From Celeribacter baekdonensis (GTDB lineage: Bacteria; Pseudomonadota; Alphaproteobacteria; Rhodobacterales; Rhodobacteraceae), in contig NZ_CP028475.1 in NCBI RefSeq assembly GCF_003047105.1, positions 1,612,001-1,676,000 of the forward strand: 64,000 bases of DNA, given 5' to 3'. The stretch's first letter is position 1. Each line of letters opens with the position of its first letter. The translations under genes were made by a program, and so were the position numbers. The notes under the pieces are model-generated. The model ran no database searches. It was given only the letters and a program-made list of their open reading frames with translations, and had not been told where the DNA came from. Below, piece by piece: positions 1 through 10,005 of the stretch.

Positions 1-1293
1 CATCCAGAAGGCATAACCAACCCCGGAGGCATAGGCGCTTTCGATGATGGCGTCTTTCGAGAGGAAGCCCGCAAACCCGAAATGTGTGAGCGGAATGCCA
101 ACGCCGGTGATCGCCAGCGTGCCGATGATCATCATCCAGAAGGTGAACGGGATCTTTTTACGAAGGCCACCATAGTTGCGCATGTCTTGTTCATGGTGCA
201 TCGCGTGGATCACCGAGCCCGCCGACAAGAACAACATCGCTTTAAAGAAAGCGTGGGTCAAAAGGTGGAACATCGCCGGACCGTAGGCGCCGACACCCGC
301 GGCCACGAACATGTAGCCGAGCTGCGAACAGGTCGAATAGGCGATGACGCGTTTGATGTCATTTTGCACAAGGCCAACGGTGGCGGCGAAGAACGCCGTG
401 GTGGCCCCGATGTAGATGATGAACATCTGCGCTTGCGGTGCGTATTCAAAGATCGGCGACATGCGGCAGACCAGGAACACACCGGCGGTGACCATCGTCG
501 CGGCGTGGATCAGCGCCGACACTGGGGTCGGGCCTTCCATCGCGTCCGGCAACCATGTGTGCAAGAACAACTGCGCCGATTTGCCCATCGCGCCGACGAA
601 CAACAAGAAACCAATCAAGTTGGCCGCGTTCCATTCGGTCCAGAGGAAATGCAATTGCGTTTGGGCCAACATCGGACCGGCGGCAAAGACATCATCCAAA
701 CGAATGCTGTCGGTGAGAAAGAACAGACCAAAGATGCCAAGAGAGAAGCCAAAGTCACCCACACGGTTGACAATAAAGGCTTTCATCGACGCGGCACCGG
801 CAGAGGGCTTTTTGAAATAGAAGCCAATCAACAGGTAAGAGGCGAGACCCACGCCTTCCCAGCCAAAGAACATTTGGGCAAGGTTGTCAGCGGTCACCAG
901 CATCAACATGGCGAAGGTGAAGAACGAGAGATAGGCAAAGAACCGGGCGCGGTAGGGCTCACTGTCTTTGAAATTCTCGTCATGGGCCATGTAGCCGAAG
1001 GAATAGAGGTGCACGAGAGCGGACACCGTGTTGACGACAATCAACATGATCGCGGTGAGACGATCAACGCGAATGCCCCAATCGACCGACAGTGCCCCGC
1101 TTTCGATCCAACGCAGGATCGTGATATGATGGGTCTCGCCATCTTGGCCAAGGAACACGACCCAAGACAGCAAAGCCGCCAAGAACAAAAGACCCGTGGT
1201 CAGATATTGCGCGCTCTTTTCGCCAATCACACGCCAGCCAAAGCCCGCGATGATCGCGCCCACAAGAGGCGCAAAAAGGATGATCGTTTCCAT
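1..1293 (-). CDS. nuoL: NADH-quinone oxidoreductase subunit L (partial)
   Basis: Antiporter-like membrane subunit of complex I, one of the three large proton-pumping subunits of the membrane arm. The window edge cuts the gene. About 431 N-terminal residues are present, starting [13 protein letters not shown], against roughly 700 in the family. Visible landmarks are [19 protein letters not shown], the [12 protein letters not shown] segment and a STCSQLGYM stretch, all standard in NuoL/Mrp antiporter-type proteins. The whole visible part is hydrophobic with repeated membrane segments. It lies 5 bases after nuoK and closes the visible operon; nuoM and nuoN would be expected beyond the edge. Confidence 0.95.
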   Translation of the reverse strand, partial: METIILFAPLVGAIIAGFGWRVIGEKSAQYLTTGLLFLAALLSWVVFLGQDGETHHITILRWIESGALSVDWGIRVDRLTAIMLIVVNTVSALVHLYSFGYMAHDENFKDSEPYRARFFAYLSFFTFAMLMLVTADNLAQMFFGWEGVGLASYLLIGFYFKKPSAGAASMKAFIVNRVGDFGFSLGIFGLFFLTDSIRLDDVFAAGPMLAQTQLHFLWTEWNAANLIGFLLFVGAMGKSAQLFLHTWLPDAMEGPTPVSALIHAATMVTAGVFLVCRMSPIFEYAPQAQMFIIYIGATTAFFAATVGLVQNDIKRVIAYSTCSQLGYMFVAAGVGAYGPAMFHLLTHAFFKAMLFLSAGSVIHAMHHEQDMRNYGGLRKKIPFTFWMMIIGTLAITGVGIPLTHFGFAGFLSKDAIIESAYASGVGYAFWM

Positions 1294-1298
1294 GGCCT

Positions 1299-1604
1299 TT
1301 ACCCTTTCATCACGTTGACGTCTTCGACGTCGATCGTGCCGCGGTTGCGGAAGAAGCTCACAAGAATGGCCAACCCGATCGCCGCTTCAGCAGCGGCCAC
1401 GGTGAGCACCAGCATCGTGAAAATCTGCCCCGTCAAATCCCCAAGATACGAGGAGAAAGCGACAAGGTTGATATTGACCGACAGCAGGATCATCTCGATG
1501 GACATCAAAATGATGATGACGTTCTTTCGGTTCAAAAAGAGCCCGAAAATGCCGATGACAAACAGCGCCGCTGCGACTGTCAGGTAATGTTCAAGTCCGA
1601 CCAT
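1299..1604 (-). CDS. nuoK: NADH-quinone oxidoreductase subunit K
   Basis: Small membrane subunit of complex I (101 residues, the usual length), with three predicted transmembrane helices. It carries acidic residues within its helices ([14 protein letters not shown]), as expected for the proton path shared with NuoJ. It starts [18 protein letters not shown]. It sits 97 bases after nuoJ and 5 bases before nuoL. The nuoJ-nuoK gap is the longest in the 3' half of the operon and contains a short GCCGC/GCGGC inverted repeat near 1629-1642, but no gene. Confidence 0.96.
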   Translation of the reverse strand: MVGLEHYLTVAAALFVIGIFGLFLNRKNVIIILMSIEMILLSVNINLVAFSSYLGDLTGQIFTMLVLTVAAAEAAIGLAILVSFFRNRGTIDVEDVNVMKG

Positions 1605-1701
1605 GCCGTCCCTCAGTTCTTTCTCTCACGCCGCATTCGCGGCCTTTGGTTCGGGGCACGCAACACACGGCCGCGCCCCTCGTAATTTCGTCAGGCAGGA
1701 T

Positions 1702-2316
1702 TTAAAGCCCCTGCCCCGGTTTGACGTCCTTGAGTTCCATGGCTTTGCCCGGATCGCGGTACATCTGTTGCAACACGTTTTGGCGTTTGACATCTGAGCG
1801 GTGGCGCAGCGTCAACACGATGGCCCCGATCATCGAGACCAAAAGCACCAGACCCGCAAGTTGGAACAACATCAGATATTGGTCATACATCAACAGGCCC
1901 AAAGCGGCGGTGTTGTGGATCTCGGCCGCGTCCGGGGTGACCGACTGGCGCAATGCTTGCGCACCCTCGGAGGTGGTCCAATCGCCAAAGGCAATGCCCA
2001 TCTGCAACAGCAACACCACACCGATCAGCAAAGCGAAGGGCAGATATTTCGCCATCCCGGCTTTCAACTCGGCAAAGTCCACGTCCAACATCATCACCAC
2101 GAAGAGGAACAGAACCATGACGGCCCCGACATAAACGATGATCAACAACATCGCGACAAATTCCGCGCCCAAGAGCACGAAAAGTCCGGAGGCGGACAAA
2201 AACGTCAGGATCAGCCAAAGCACGGAATGCACTGGGTTTTTGGAAACCACAGTGAAAAGCCCGGCCACCAACATCACGATGGCGAAGGTGTAAAAAGCGA
2301 AATCTACGACAGTCAT
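1702..2316 (-). CDS. nuoJ: NADH-quinone oxidoreductase subunit J
   Basis: Complex I membrane subunit of 204 residues with about five transmembrane helices. The N-terminus reads [19 protein letters not shown], and the conserved [13 protein letters not shown] and [17 protein letters not shown] segments are present; the latter is the flexible third helix implicated in coupling. The ATG overlaps the stop of the upstream carboxymuconolactone decarboxylase-like gene by four bases (ATGA), so translation is coupled through genes that are not complex I subunits. Confidence 0.96.
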   Translation of the reverse strand: MTVVDFAFYTFAIVMLVAGLFTVVSKNPVHSVLWLILTFLSASGLFVLLGAEFVAMLLIIVYVGAVMVLFLFVVMMLDVDFAELKAGMAKYLPFALLIGVVLLLQMGIAFGDWTTSEGAQALRQSVTPDAAEIHNTAALGLLMYDQYLMLFQLAGLVLLVSMIGAIVLTLRHRSDVKRQNVLQQMYRDPGKAMELKDVKPGQGL

Positions 2317-2720
2317 TCACTGCCCTCCTGCGTCTCGGAGAAGACGGCCTGCGCCAACTCCAGTGCCTTTGACATTGCGGGCACACCGCCCAACATCGAC
2401 ATTTGATAGATCACTTCCGCGATCTCCTTTTGCGTGGCCCCAGCCTCAAGGGCGTGGCGGACCGTCATTTTAAACGGCGCTTCGGCCTGAGCCCCTAAAA
2501 CGGTTTGCCCGGCGAGCACGACGAGCAAACGGGTTTTGGCATCCAAACCGTCCTTGTTGAACGCATTGCCCCAAAACATGTCCATTTGCTCTTTGGTCAT
2601 TGTCGGAAACAATTTGTCTAACGCGGGCATTTGGAAATTTTCCAACGCCGGATTGAAAGACGCGGCCATCTTTTGGCTCTGCGCCATCATCTCCGCGAAA
2701 AGCTTGGTAAAATCGGTCAT
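2313..2720 (-). CDS. carboxymuconolactone decarboxylase-like protein (downstream copy)
   Basis: 135-residue protein of the CMD/AhpD-like fold. The family core is visible in the second half: [19 protein letters not shown], then [19 protein letters not shown] and [10 protein letters not shown]. No CXXC pair is present, so it is not an AhpD-type thiol peroxidase partner. Function is unknown; family members include gamma-carboxymuconolactone decarboxylases and stand-alone small oligomers. It is coupled by four-base overlaps to a second family member upstream and to nuoJ downstream. Its place in the nuo operon suggests co-expression with complex I, but nothing in the sequence shows a physical role there. 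Confidence 0.85.
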   Translation of the reverse strand: MTDFTKLFAEMMAQSQKMAASFNPALENFQMPALDKLFPTMTKEQMDMFWGNAFNKDGLDAKTRLLVVLAGQTVLGAQAEAPFKMTVRHALEAGATQKEIAEVIYQMSMLGGVPAMSKALELAQAVFSETQEGSE

Positions 2721-3112
2721 ACCGCCTCCTCTGTCTCAAAGACATTCATGGCAGCGTTGAGCGCATTAAACATTGCGGGCATGCCACCGTAGAGCGACAT
2801 TTGATATATCGCCTCACAGATTTCTTCGCGCGACAGGCCCAATTTACGGGCCGCAGCCACATGAATTTTCAACTGAGGTGCCGTCTGCCCCCCCAAAGCG
2901 GTGAGGGCAGAAATGGTCAAAAGTTCCCGTGTCTTTTCATCCAAAACGCCACGCGGGTAGATCCGGCCGTTCATCTCGACCAGATCACGCGACAGCCCCG
3001 GAAGGAGCGCATCGTAGCGCGCAGCCAAAGCCTCTTCCATGCCGGGGTTTGTGGCCTCGGTGAAAGATTTGCCTTTGGCGTAGGCGTCCATATGCGACAC
3101 GTCTGTGTTCAT
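2717..3112 (-). CDS. carboxymuconolactone decarboxylase-like protein (upstream copy)
   Basis: 131-residue CMD-family protein. It carries the family core [18 protein letters not shown], a histidine in [14 protein letters not shown], and [18 protein letters not shown]. This is closer to classical gamma-carboxymuconolactone decarboxylase than its neighbour, but again without the AhpD CXXC. Its start overlaps the nuoI stop by four bases, and its stop overlaps the start of the next CMD gene by four bases. The two proteins share the AIYQMS.xGG core ([11 protein letters not shown] in the other) and probably arose by duplication; they may form a mixed oligomer. Substrate not inferable. Confidence 0.86.
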   Translation of the reverse strand: MNTDVSHMDAYAKGKSFTEATNPGMEEALAARYDALLPGLSRDLVEMNGRIYPRGVLDEKTRELLTISALTALGGQTAPQLKIHVAAARKLGLSREEICEAIYQMSLYGGMPAMFNALNAAMNVFETEEAV

Positions 3113-3615
3113 CGGTAAGGCGCATCGAGTTCGAGGTTACGAGCAATTTCCGCTTCCCACACCGCGCCGTTTTCAAGCAGTTTTTCTTTGTCGTAAAACA
3201 GCTCTTCGCGGGTCTCGGTGGCGAATTCGAAATTCGGACCTTCGACGATGGCATCGACCGGACAGGCTTCTTGGCAGAACCCGCAGTAGATGCATTTCGT
3301 CATGTCGATGTCGTAACGCGTGGTGCGGCGCGAGCCATCCTCACGCGGTTCGGCATCAATGGTGATCGCCTGCGCCGGGCAGATCGCTTCGCACAGTTTA
3401 CAAGCAATGCAACGCTCTTCGCCATTCGGATAGCGACGCAACGCATGTTCACCCCGGAAACGCGGGCTCAGAGGCCCCTTTTCATGCGGGTAGTTGATCG
3501 TCGCTTTCGGCGCAAAGAAATACCGCAACCCGATTTTGAAACCGGCAATGATGTCGGTCATCAGGAAGTATTTCACAGCGCGGCTGTAATCGAACGGAGT
3601 GTCGGTTTGAGCCAT
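3109..3615 (-). CDS. nuoI: NADH-quinone oxidoreductase subunit I
   Basis: Peripheral-arm subunit carrying the N6a and N6b tetranuclear clusters. Two ferredoxin motifs are visible: [12 protein letters not shown] and [12 protein letters not shown]. It has 168 residues from the ATG at 3615 ([17 protein letters not shown]), the usual alphaproteobacterial size. The frame stays open upstream, but that stretch lies inside nuoH and is not conserved in type, so this start is preferred. Two bases separate it from the nuoH stop, and it overlaps the following CMD gene by four bases. Confidence 0.97.
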   Translation of the reverse strand: MAQTDTPFDYSRAVKYFLMTDIIAGFKIGLRYFFAPKATINYPHEKGPLSPRFRGEHALRRYPNGEERCIACKLCEAICPAQAITIDAEPREDGSRRTTRYDIDMTKCIYCGFCQEACPVDAIVEGPNFEFATETREELFYDKEKLLENGAVWEAEIARNLELDAPYR

Positions 3616-3617
3616 GA

Positions 3618-4655
3618 TCAGCCTCCAATCGCCCAGCGGGCATAGAACCCACCGAAGACTTCGAATTTTGCGAGGAATGCCACCAGAACGACCCAGAACA
3701 GCGACAGCGGCAGGAAGACTTTCCAACCAATGCGCATCAACTGGTCATAGCGGTAACGCGGCACGATGGCTTTGACCATCGAGAAGATGAAGAAGAAGAA
3801 CAGCATCTTGCCAACGAGCCAAAGGATACCGTCGGGCAAGAATTCAACCGGAGAATTCCAGCCGCCGAAGAACAGGATCGACACGAGCGCGCACATCAGC
3901 ACCACGGCCATCAATTCGCCCATCATGAACAACAGGAACGGCGTGGAGGAATATTCAACCTGATAACCAGCCACGAGTTCCGATTCCGCTTCGGGCAAAT
4001 CGAACGGCGGGCGGTTGGTTTCGGCCAAGGCGGACACGAAGAACAACACCACCATCGGGAAATGCGGCAACCAGTACCAAGACAAAATCCCGGCCCCGTC
4101 TTGCGCGGCCACGATGTCACCAAAGTTCATCGAGCCGGTAGAGATCACCACGCCGATGATGATCAAACCGATGGAGACCTCATAGGAAATCATCTGAGCC
4201 GCAGAGCGCAGTGCGCCCAAGAAGGGGTATTTCGAGTTCGACGCCCAGCCCCCCATGATCACGCCGTAAACCTCAAGCGAAGAAATGGCGAAGATATAAA
4301 GGATTGCGACGTTCAAATCGGCAATCACCCAACCGTCATTCCATGGGATCGCAACCCAGGCGATACAGGCGGTGACAAAGGTGATCATCGGCGCGAGGTA
4401 AAAGACAAATTTGTCTGCCCCCGCAGGCACAACCACCTCTTTCACGATGTATTTGATAAAGTCCGCAAAGGACTGCAACAAACCAAAGACGCCCACGATA
4501 TTGGGGCCCTTGCGCATCTGGACAGCCGCCCAGATTTTACGGTCGCCATACATCAAGAAGGCGAGCGCAACGAACAAAGGCACCAAGACCAACAGACATT
4601 GTCCGAGGACCAGGAGCGCAATGCCCAGATTTGTTGTCGTGAAAAATTCGACCAT
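3618..4655 (-). CDS. nuoH: NADH-quinone oxidoreductase subunit H
   Basis: Membrane subunit that forms much of the quinone chamber at the junction of the two arms. At 345 residues it has the family length. Landmarks include [19 protein letters not shown], the [19 protein letters not shown] loop, [11 protein letters not shown] and [19 protein letters not shown], which are hallmark quinone-site loops. The residues expected for this subunit are present and in frame. It lies 11 bases after the lipoprotein gene and 2 bases before nuoI. Confidence 0.97.
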   Translation of the reverse strand: MVEFFTTTNLGIALLVLGQCLLVLVPLFVALAFLMYGDRKIWAAVQMRKGPNIVGVFGLLQSFADFIKYIVKEVVVPAGADKFVFYLAPMITFVTACIAWVAIPWNDGWVIADLNVAILYIFAISSLEVYGVIMGGWASNSKYPFLGALRSAAQMISYEVSIGLIIIGVVISTGSMNFGDIVAAQDGAGILSWYWLPHFPMVVLFFVSALAETNRPPFDLPEAESELVAGYQVEYSSTPFLLFMMGELMAVVLMCALVSILFFGGWNSPVEFLPDGILWLVGKMLFFFFIFSMVKAIVPRYRYDQLMRIGWKVFLPLSLFWVVLVAFLAKFEVFGGFYARWAIGG

Positions 4656-4666
4656 GTCTTAGCCTC

Positions 4667-5101
4667 TCACACCATCGGTATTCTATTTTCCCGACAGTTT
4701 GCCACCACGACCTCAGCGTCGAGTTTGCTTACACCATCGGGGAGCGCTGGCGAGATGGTGTAAACAGCATCCGCGCGCCAAATTCCAGCCTCTTGTGCGA
4801 CATTCGTGCGCACATGTCGTGCAAATCCGAAACCACGGATCAGCGTATATTGTGCGGCGGCGCATTCTGCATAAGCCACCACACTTTTTTCGCCCTCATT
4901 GCCCCGAAAGGATACAAGGAAATTGACCAGATCACCGTCCAAAAGACGGGTCTCCACGCCAAGATAGTCACGCGCCTGTGCCGCACGACCCACCTGTGCG
5001 TTCGGGGTCGCGGGTGCCGCCATCGCACAGCCCGCAAGCGGGATGAGCGCAGCCAGCGCCAGCGCCTGAACGGCGGTGGGATATGCGGCGGGTGCACTCA
5101 T
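4667..5101 (-). CDS. putative lipoprotein between nuoG and nuoH
   Basis: 144-residue protein of unknown function. From the chosen ATG at 5101 it begins [20 protein letters not shown] and reaches a lipobox (PLAGC, cysteine near residue 25), so it should be a lipid-anchored periplasmic protein. The rest is a compact domain with two further cysteines (YAECAAAQ and VANCREN) that could pair. The start is set by a TAATG overlap with the nuoG stop; an upstream in-frame extension lies within nuoG and lacks sense. Presumed cotranscribed with complex I. I recognise no family with certainty. Confidence 0.75.
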   Translation of the reverse strand: MSAPAAYPTAVQALALAALIPLAGCAMAAPATPNAQVGRAAQARDYLGVETRLLDGDLVNFLVSFRGNEGEKSVVAYAECAAAQYTLIRGFGFARHVRTNVAQEAGIWRADAVYTISPALPDGVSKLDAEVVVANCRENRIPMV

Positions 5102-7119
5102 TATTCCGCAGCCATCGCCGTGTCTTTGCGGGCTTTCGCCTGCGCCGACAATTCCGCCATCAAGGCAGAGGCCCGTGCGATCGGGTTGGTCAGGTAGAAA
5201 TCTTTGACCGCATTGCGGAACGTCGCGGTGCCAAGTTTTTTGGCGGCCAAAGGCGACCATGCATTGTCAGCCACCTCGTCGATCCCGGCCAAATGCGGCA
5301 CCTCAGCGATCAAAGCATTGCGCAACTGCGCCAGTGAGTCGTAGCCCAATTTGGCCCCGACGTCTGCCGAGAGTGCCCGGATGATCGCCCAGTTTTCTTT
5401 CGCCTCGCCCGGAGGGAAAGCGGCGCGCAGCGCAAGCTGCGGACGGCCTTCGGTGTTCACGAACACGCCGTTTTCTTCGGTGTAGGCCGCGCCCGGCAGG
5501 ATCACGTCAGCGCGGTGTGCACCACGGTCGCCATGTGAGCCTTGGTAAATCACAAACGCGCCCTCGCCGACTTCGACCTCATCCGCGCCCAAATTGTAGA
5601 TCGCTTCTGCCCCGTCGAGTGCCGCCGCAAGGCCGCCCTCGGTTGTGGCATTGACATCCATCGCACCGACGCGCGAGGCAGCGGTGTGCAGGATCATCAG
5701 CTTGGATTTGGTCGCTTCTGCGAGTTTCATCGCGGCGGCCAAAACCGCCTCGCCATCGGCTTCATTGATCGCGCCTTGGCCGACGATGACCAGCGAGGGC
5801 TGATCAAGAACCGCGCCGTATTCTTTGTTCAAAAGACGATCCAAAGCCGCACGATCCGTGCCGACATGGGCATATTTATAGGTGAGATCAACGGCTTCGC
5901 CAACCAGACCGATATTGGCCCCATTGGCCCAAGCACGGCGCAGACGCGCGTTCAGCACCGGCGCTTCGTCGCGCGGGTTGGTGCCGATGAGTTGGATGAA
6001 TTTCGCATCATCAATGTCAGCGATCGTCGCGGTGCCAGCATAGGCGGAGCGATTGCCGCTCGGCAGTTTCGCGCCATCAATGCGGCATTCAATCGACCCA
6101 CCGAGGCCTTCAATCATCTGTTTGAGCGCGAAAACCGCCTCAACCGGGGCCAAATCGCCCACCAAAGCGGTGACTTTTTTACCCTTGAGACCCGCGGCAG
6201 CGGCAGAGAGCGCCTCAGCCCAAGTGGCTTTGCGCAGCTTGCCGTTTTCACGGATGTACGGCGTGTCCAAACGCTGACGACGCAGACCGTCCCAGACGAA
6301 ACGGGTCTTGTCGGAAATCCACTCCTCATTCACGCCATCATGATTGCGCGGCAGGATGCGCATCACTTCGCGGCCTTTGGTGTCCACCCGGATGTTGGAG
6401 CCAAGCGCATCCATCACGTCGATGGTTTCGGTCTTGGTCAATTCCCACGGGCGGGCGGTGAAGGCGTAAGGTTTCGAGGTCAGCGCGCCGACCGGGCACA
6501 GATCAATGATGTTGCCCTGAAGGTTCGAAACCAGCGTTTCATTCAGATAAGAGGTAATTTCGGCATCTTCGCCGCGCCCGGTTTGGCCCATCTGGGTGAT
6601 GCCCGCGACCTCGGTCGTGAAGCGCACACAGCGGGTGCAGGAAATGCAGCGGGTCATTGTGGTCGCGACAAGCGGACCGAGATCCAAATCTTCGGTCGCG
6701 CGTTTCGGTTCGCGGTAGCGCGAGAAATCAACACCATAGGCCATGGCTTGGTCCTGCAAATCGCATTCGCCGCCTTGGTCGCAAATCGGACAATCAAGCG
6801 GGTGGTTGATCAACAGGAATTCCATCACGCCTTCGCGGGCCTTTTTGACCATCGGCGAATTGGTTTTCACCACGGGCGGCGCGCCCTCCGGTCCCGGACG
6901 CAAATCTTTGACCTGCATCGCGCAACTTGCGGCCGGTTTCGGCGGGCCGCCGACCACTTCGACCAGACACATGCGGCAGTTGCCCGCAATAGAGAGCCGT
7001 TCGTGGTAGCAAAACCGCGGCACTTCGACACCAGCCTGTTCGCAGGCCTGAAGCAGTGTCAGGCGCGGATCGACCTCGATCTCGGTCCCGTCAATGATGA
7101 TTTTGCGCGTATCTGCCAT
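5101..7119 (-). CDS. nuoG: NADH-quinone oxidoreductase subunit G
   Basis: Large iron-sulfur subunit of the peripheral arm, 672 residues. The N-terminal [2Fe-2S] domain shows [15 protein letters not shown] and a later cysteine in ASCAMQV. The [19 protein letters not shown] segment gives the His/Cys-ligated cluster, and [15 protein letters not shown] supplies a [4Fe-4S] site. The remainder is a degenerate molybdopterin-oxidoreductase-like domain lacking cofactor use, as in other alphaproteobacterial NuoG. It follows a secreted-protein gene by 7 bases and its stop overlaps the lipoprotein start. Confidence 0.97.
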   Translation of the reverse strand: MADTRKIIIDGTEIEVDPRLTLLQACEQAGVEVPRFCYHERLSIAGNCRMCLVEVVGGPPKPAASCAMQVKDLRPGPEGAPPVVKTNSPMVKKAREGVMEFLLINHPLDCPICDQGGECDLQDQAMAYGVDFSRYREPKRATEDLDLGPLVATTMTRCISCTRCVRFTTEVAGITQMGQTGRGEDAEITSYLNETLVSNLQGNIIDLCPVGALTSKPYAFTARPWELTKTETIDVMDALGSNIRVDTKGREVMRILPRNHDGVNEEWISDKTRFVWDGLRRQRLDTPYIRENGKLRKATWAEALSAAAAGLKGKKVTALVGDLAPVEAVFALKQMIEGLGGSIECRIDGAKLPSGNRSAYAGTATIADIDDAKFIQLIGTNPRDEAPVLNARLRRAWANGANIGLVGEAVDLTYKYAHVGTDRAALDRLLNKEYGAVLDQPSLVIVGQGAINEADGEAVLAAAMKLAEATKSKLMILHTAASRVGAMDVNATTEGGLAAALDGAEAIYNLGADEVEVGEGAFVIYQGSHGDRGAHRADVILPGAAYTEENGVFVNTEGRPQLALRAAFPPGEAKENWAIIRALSADVGAKLGYDSLAQLRNALIAEVPHLAGIDEVADNAWSPLAAKKLGTATFRNAVKDFYLTNPIARASALMAELSAQAKARKDTAMAAE

Positions 7120-7126
7120 GTTCTAA

Positions 7127-7537
7127 TCACCTGTTTTTCATGAGTTTGCCAAGCGCTGTCTTGTCGGCAATCTCAGCTGTTCCAAAGGCACAGAGCGCCT
7201 TCGTATTGTTAGGATCGACACCGCGCGCCGACAACATGTCGTCCGCCGCTTGTGCCAGCTGCGCGAGATAGGATTCGTCACGCAGCAAAATGATTTGAGC
7301 CGAGCCATACCCGGTCTCGTCGATATAGGCGACCATGTCAGCCGTCTGTTTTTTAAGCTGCGTCTTGCGCGGCGCAATCGTGTCACACTCTGAAATCAAA
7401 CGGGTCGAAATCAGCGACTGAACCATGATCTCTTTGATCACGGCGTCCTCGGTGATCAGCTTTCCCTGCGCCATAGCGGGCGCGGCCAAAAGCGTCATCG
7501 CGACCACAGCGGCGCTATATGTCAAACGCGCGCTCAT
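7127..7537 (-). CDS. secreted DUF5333-like protein (downstream copy)
   Basis: 136 residues with a cleavable signal peptide (MSARLTYSAAVVAMTLLAAP, then AMAQ), so periplasmic. The mature part has only two cysteines, one in SECDTI and one in ALCAFGTAEIA, well placed for a disulfide. It is a paralogue of the gene immediately upstream, sharing a xEC motif, the LCAFGxAEIA block and a terminal IG/LG..LK segment. The two genes overlap by four bases. I associate it with the DUF5333 group from Rhodobacter-type nuo operons from memory; the function is unknown. Confidence 0.7.
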   Translation of the reverse strand: MSARLTYSAAVVAMTLLAAPAMAQGKLITEDAVIKEIMVQSLISTRLISECDTIAPRKTQLKKQTADMVAYIDETGYGSAQIILLRDESYLAQLAQAADDMLSARGVDPNNTKALCAFGTAEIADKTALGKLMKNR

Positions 7538-7944
7538 GATTTATCTTTCAAGAAAGAGCCGATGATCGAGCCGCGTGCGATCTCCGCCGCACCAAAAGCA
7601 CAAAGCCCCTCCGGTGTCTTGGGATCAAAGCCGGAGGCCCGGATATAGGCCGTACCCAGTTTGCGAATGCGCGCCTCTTCGGCATCGCTATCGACATAGG
7701 CGCGAATTTCATCGTCCGAATACCCCAAGGCAGAGGCTTTGTTTTTCAGCCCCCACAGAAAGGACAGGCCTTTCATTTTCTTCACGTCAAGGGTCGGGCA
7801 TTCATCCGCAACCTCAATCGCGAGCCCGGCCCAAAGCATGTTTTGGTCGATCTCTTTGACCTCCCGCAGAGGTGGCAAATCGGCGGCGGCGACAGGTCCC
7901 GAAAGAAGGACCAGTGCAAGGACGATATGTTTGAAAGATGTCAT
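7534..7944 (-). CDS. secreted DUF5333-like protein (upstream copy)
   Basis: 136-residue periplasmic protein; signal peptide MTSFKHIVLALVLLSGPVAA followed by ADLPPL. Cysteines occur in ADECPTLD and LCAFGAAEIARG, matching the downstream paralogue in position, which suggests a conserved disulfide. The predicted structure is mostly helical (YSDDEIRAYVDSDAEEARIR). It is coupled by ATGA to the paralogue and preceded by the DUF3291 gene with a 4-base gap. Function unknown; a pair of related secreted proteins in the nuo operon may be an assembly or envelope factor, but that is inference only. Confidence 0.7.
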   Translation of the reverse strand: MTSFKHIVLALVLLSGPVAAADLPPLREVKEIDQNMLWAGLAIEVADECPTLDVKKMKGLSFLWGLKNKASALGYSDDEIRAYVDSDAEEARIRKLGTAYIRASGFDPKTPEGLCAFGAAEIARGSIIGSFLKDKS

Positions 7945-7948
7945 AGGG

Positions 7949-8446
7949 TTACTCCGCAGCTATGGGCCGACAGCTTTTCGTTTTGAAAAGCGTGGCCTCC
8001 GTCAGATACGACCAGCCAAAGGCGTGATCGCTGTCCCCATGTGTGTCTTTGTAGGCAAGGCGTTCGAGCGCCTCATCCAATGTGGGCTGATGCCCTTTCT
8101 CGACAAACCACATCACAAAATGCTGCTTGCCCATGATCTCAAACCACTCTTGACGGCGGTCATAAAACTGTTTGTGGACAGTATTAAAGACGAAGTTTTC
8201 CAAAGACTGGACATCTTCCCACACGGTCAGGTTGGAAACGAATTGCGCGTCTCCGCCAATGGCGTTTTCGGTGTTGCCAGTGCCCGGTTCGCCCGAGCCC
8301 TCCATCATCCACACGAACCCCGGCATGCGTTTGCCAAGCCCGTTGATCCGGTCCAGCGCGCCCATGAACTCCGCCACACGCGGATCATCGGTGGACGCGA
8401 GGAGGCGTCCAACGTTGAGTTCTGCGATATGATGGGTGCTGTTCAT
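7949..8446 (-). CDS. DUF3291 family protein
   Basis: 165-residue cytoplasmic protein resembling the DUF3291 group (dimeric alpha-beta barrel type). Characteristic stretches are HIAELNVGRLLASTDDP at the N-terminus, the MPGFVWMMEGSG segment, NLTVWEDVQSLENFVF and FVEKGHQPTLDEALERL. No catalytic motif can be assigned; related stress-responsive barrel folds bind heme or small molecules. It lies 20 bases downstream of nuoF and 4 bases before the secreted pair. It starts with a good ATG at 8446. Confidence 0.8.
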   Translation of the reverse strand: MNSTHHIAELNVGRLLASTDDPRVAEFMGALDRINGLGKRMPGFVWMMEGSGEPGTGNTENAIGGDAQFVSNLTVWEDVQSLENFVFNTVHKQFYDRRQEWFEIMGKQHFVMWFVEKGHQPTLDEALERLAYKDTHGDSDHAFGWSYLTEATLFKTKSCRPIAAE

Positions 8447-8466
8447 GGTTGCCCTTCAGTCCGGAA

Positions 8467-9761
8467 TTACTCAGCCGCCATGGCGCCCATGCGCCCGGTT
8501 TTCTTGGCTTTGATACGGTCTTCGATCTCTTCACGGTAATGGCGGATGAGACCCTGGATTGGCCAAGCGGCAGCGTCACCCAGCGCACAGATGGTGTGGC
8601 CTTCGACCTGTTTGGTCACATCAAGCAACATGTCGATCTCTTCGATCTCCGCATCGCCCGTGACCAAACGATCCATGACGCGCATCATCCAACCGGTGCC
8701 TTCGCGGCACGGCGTACATTGGCCACAGCTTTCGTGTTTAAAGAACGACGCCAGACGCCACACGGCTTTGACCACATCGACGGAGTTGTCCATGATGATC
8801 ATACAGCCGGTGCCGAAGGAGGATTTGTTCTCCCGCATCCAGTCGAAATCCATGATCGCATCTTCCAGTGCCTCTTTTGGCAAGATCGGGCAAGACGCCC
8901 CCCCGGAATGATGGCTTTGAGATTGTCCCAGCCGCCGCGAATGCCGCCGCCGTGACGTTCGATCAATTCACGCACTGGCATGGACATGGAGTCCTCGAAC
9001 ACGCAAGGCGTGTTGACGTGGCCGGTGAGGGCAAACAATTTAGTGCCGACGTTGTTCGGACGCCCAAAGGACGAGAACCACTCCGCGCCACGCCGCAGAA
9101 TAGTCGGGACAACGGCGATGGATTCGACGTTGTTCACCGTGGTCGGGCAACCATAAAGACCCGCACCCGCCGGGAACGGCGGTTTCATCCGCGGCATGCC
9201 CTTTTTGCCCTCAAGGCTTTCGAGCAAGGCGGTTTCTTCACCGCAAATATAGGCCCCTGCCCCGTGGTGCAGATAGACGTCGAAATCATAGCCGGATTTG
9301 CAGGCGTTGCGCCCGATCAGACCGGCATCATACGCCTCGTCAATCGCCGCCTGAAGTGCTTCTTTTTCGCGGATATATTCACCGCGAATGTAGATGTAAG
9401 CGGCACAGGCACCCATGGCGAAACCAGCGATCAGCGCACCTTCGATCAGCGTGTGCGGGTCGTGGCGCATGATCTCGCGGTCTTTACAGGTCGCGGGTTC
9501 GGATTCATCGGCGTTGATGACCAGATAGGCCGGACGCCCATCGGTCTCTTTCGGCATAAACGACCATTTCAAACCGGTCGGAAAGCCCGCACCGCCACGA
9601 CCCCGCAGGCCAGAGGCCTTCATCTGGTCGATGATCCAATCCCGGCCATTGGCCATGATGCCAGCCGTGCCATCCCAGTGGCCGCGCTTTTGCGCACCCG
9701 CAAGGCTACGGTCATTCATGCCGTAGAGGTTGGTAAAGATCCGATCCTGATCCTTGAGCAT
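8467..9761 (-). CDS. nuoF: NADH-quinone oxidoreductase subunit F (apparent frameshift)
   Basis: NADH- and FMN-binding subunit of complex I. The glycine-rich [13 protein letters not shown] segment binds [18 protein letters not shown] and [13 protein letters not shown] follow, and the C-terminal part contains [12 protein letters not shown] for the N3 cluster. The reading frame breaks at the run of seven C (8898-8904): upstream residues end NLKAIIPGG and the conserved continuation [14 protein letters not shown] is in the next frame. One more C restores 431 residues, the expected length, with the sense [14 protein letters not shown]. Most likely a base-calling deletion. If real, the organism would lack NADH entry into complex I. 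Confidence 0.93.
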
Positions 9762-9774
9762 AGCTCTCGTCCCT

Positions 9775-9996
9775 TCAGTCCTGCTGACGCCGGTCGCGCC
9801 AGATCTGATAAATCACCACAAACGCCCAGACAAATGCCGCGAGCGCTGCAAGGTCGAGGAGAAACACGAAACGCGTCTGCATTGCGAGTTTCCCACCCAA
9901 CCATTGCGCCCCGAGCCACACCAGCATCGTCACAGCGATCACCACGGAGACCATCCGTGCCTTCTTCGCCAATGCTTGGTCCTTATCGGGGGCCAT
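9775..9996 (-). CDS. small two-helix membrane protein (DUF5337-like)
   Basis: 73-residue protein with a charged N-terminus ([15 protein letters not shown]) and two transmembrane helices, about residues 16-35 and 43-63, ending WRDRRQQD. The size and hairpin topology fit the DUF5337 group that I recall from Rhodobacteraceae nuo operons. It lies 13 bases upstream of nuoF and 9 bases downstream of the HHH membrane protein gene. No enzymatic residues are visible; it could be a small complex I accessory or assembly protein, which is untested inference. Confidence 0.75.
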   Translation of the reverse strand: MAPDKDQALAKKARMVSVVIAVTMLVWLGAQWLGGKLAMQTRFVFLLDLAALAAFVWAFVVIYQIWRDRRQQD

Positions 9997-10005
9997 TTTT
10001 CTTCC

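Noticed and set aside
82..1587. Long plus-strand open frame opposite nuoL/nuoK
   Set aside because: Antisense to a clear NuoL/NuoK sequence; charged, His/Arg-rich composition without motif or ribosome site. A GC-driven shadow.
2313..3112. AhpD-type alkylhydroperoxidase activity for the CMD pair
   Set aside because: No CXXC pair or equivalent catalytic cysteines in either protein.
5542..7143. 533-codon plus-strand open frame opposite nuoG
   Set aside because: Fully antisense to an intact NuoG with all cluster motifs; no independent features.
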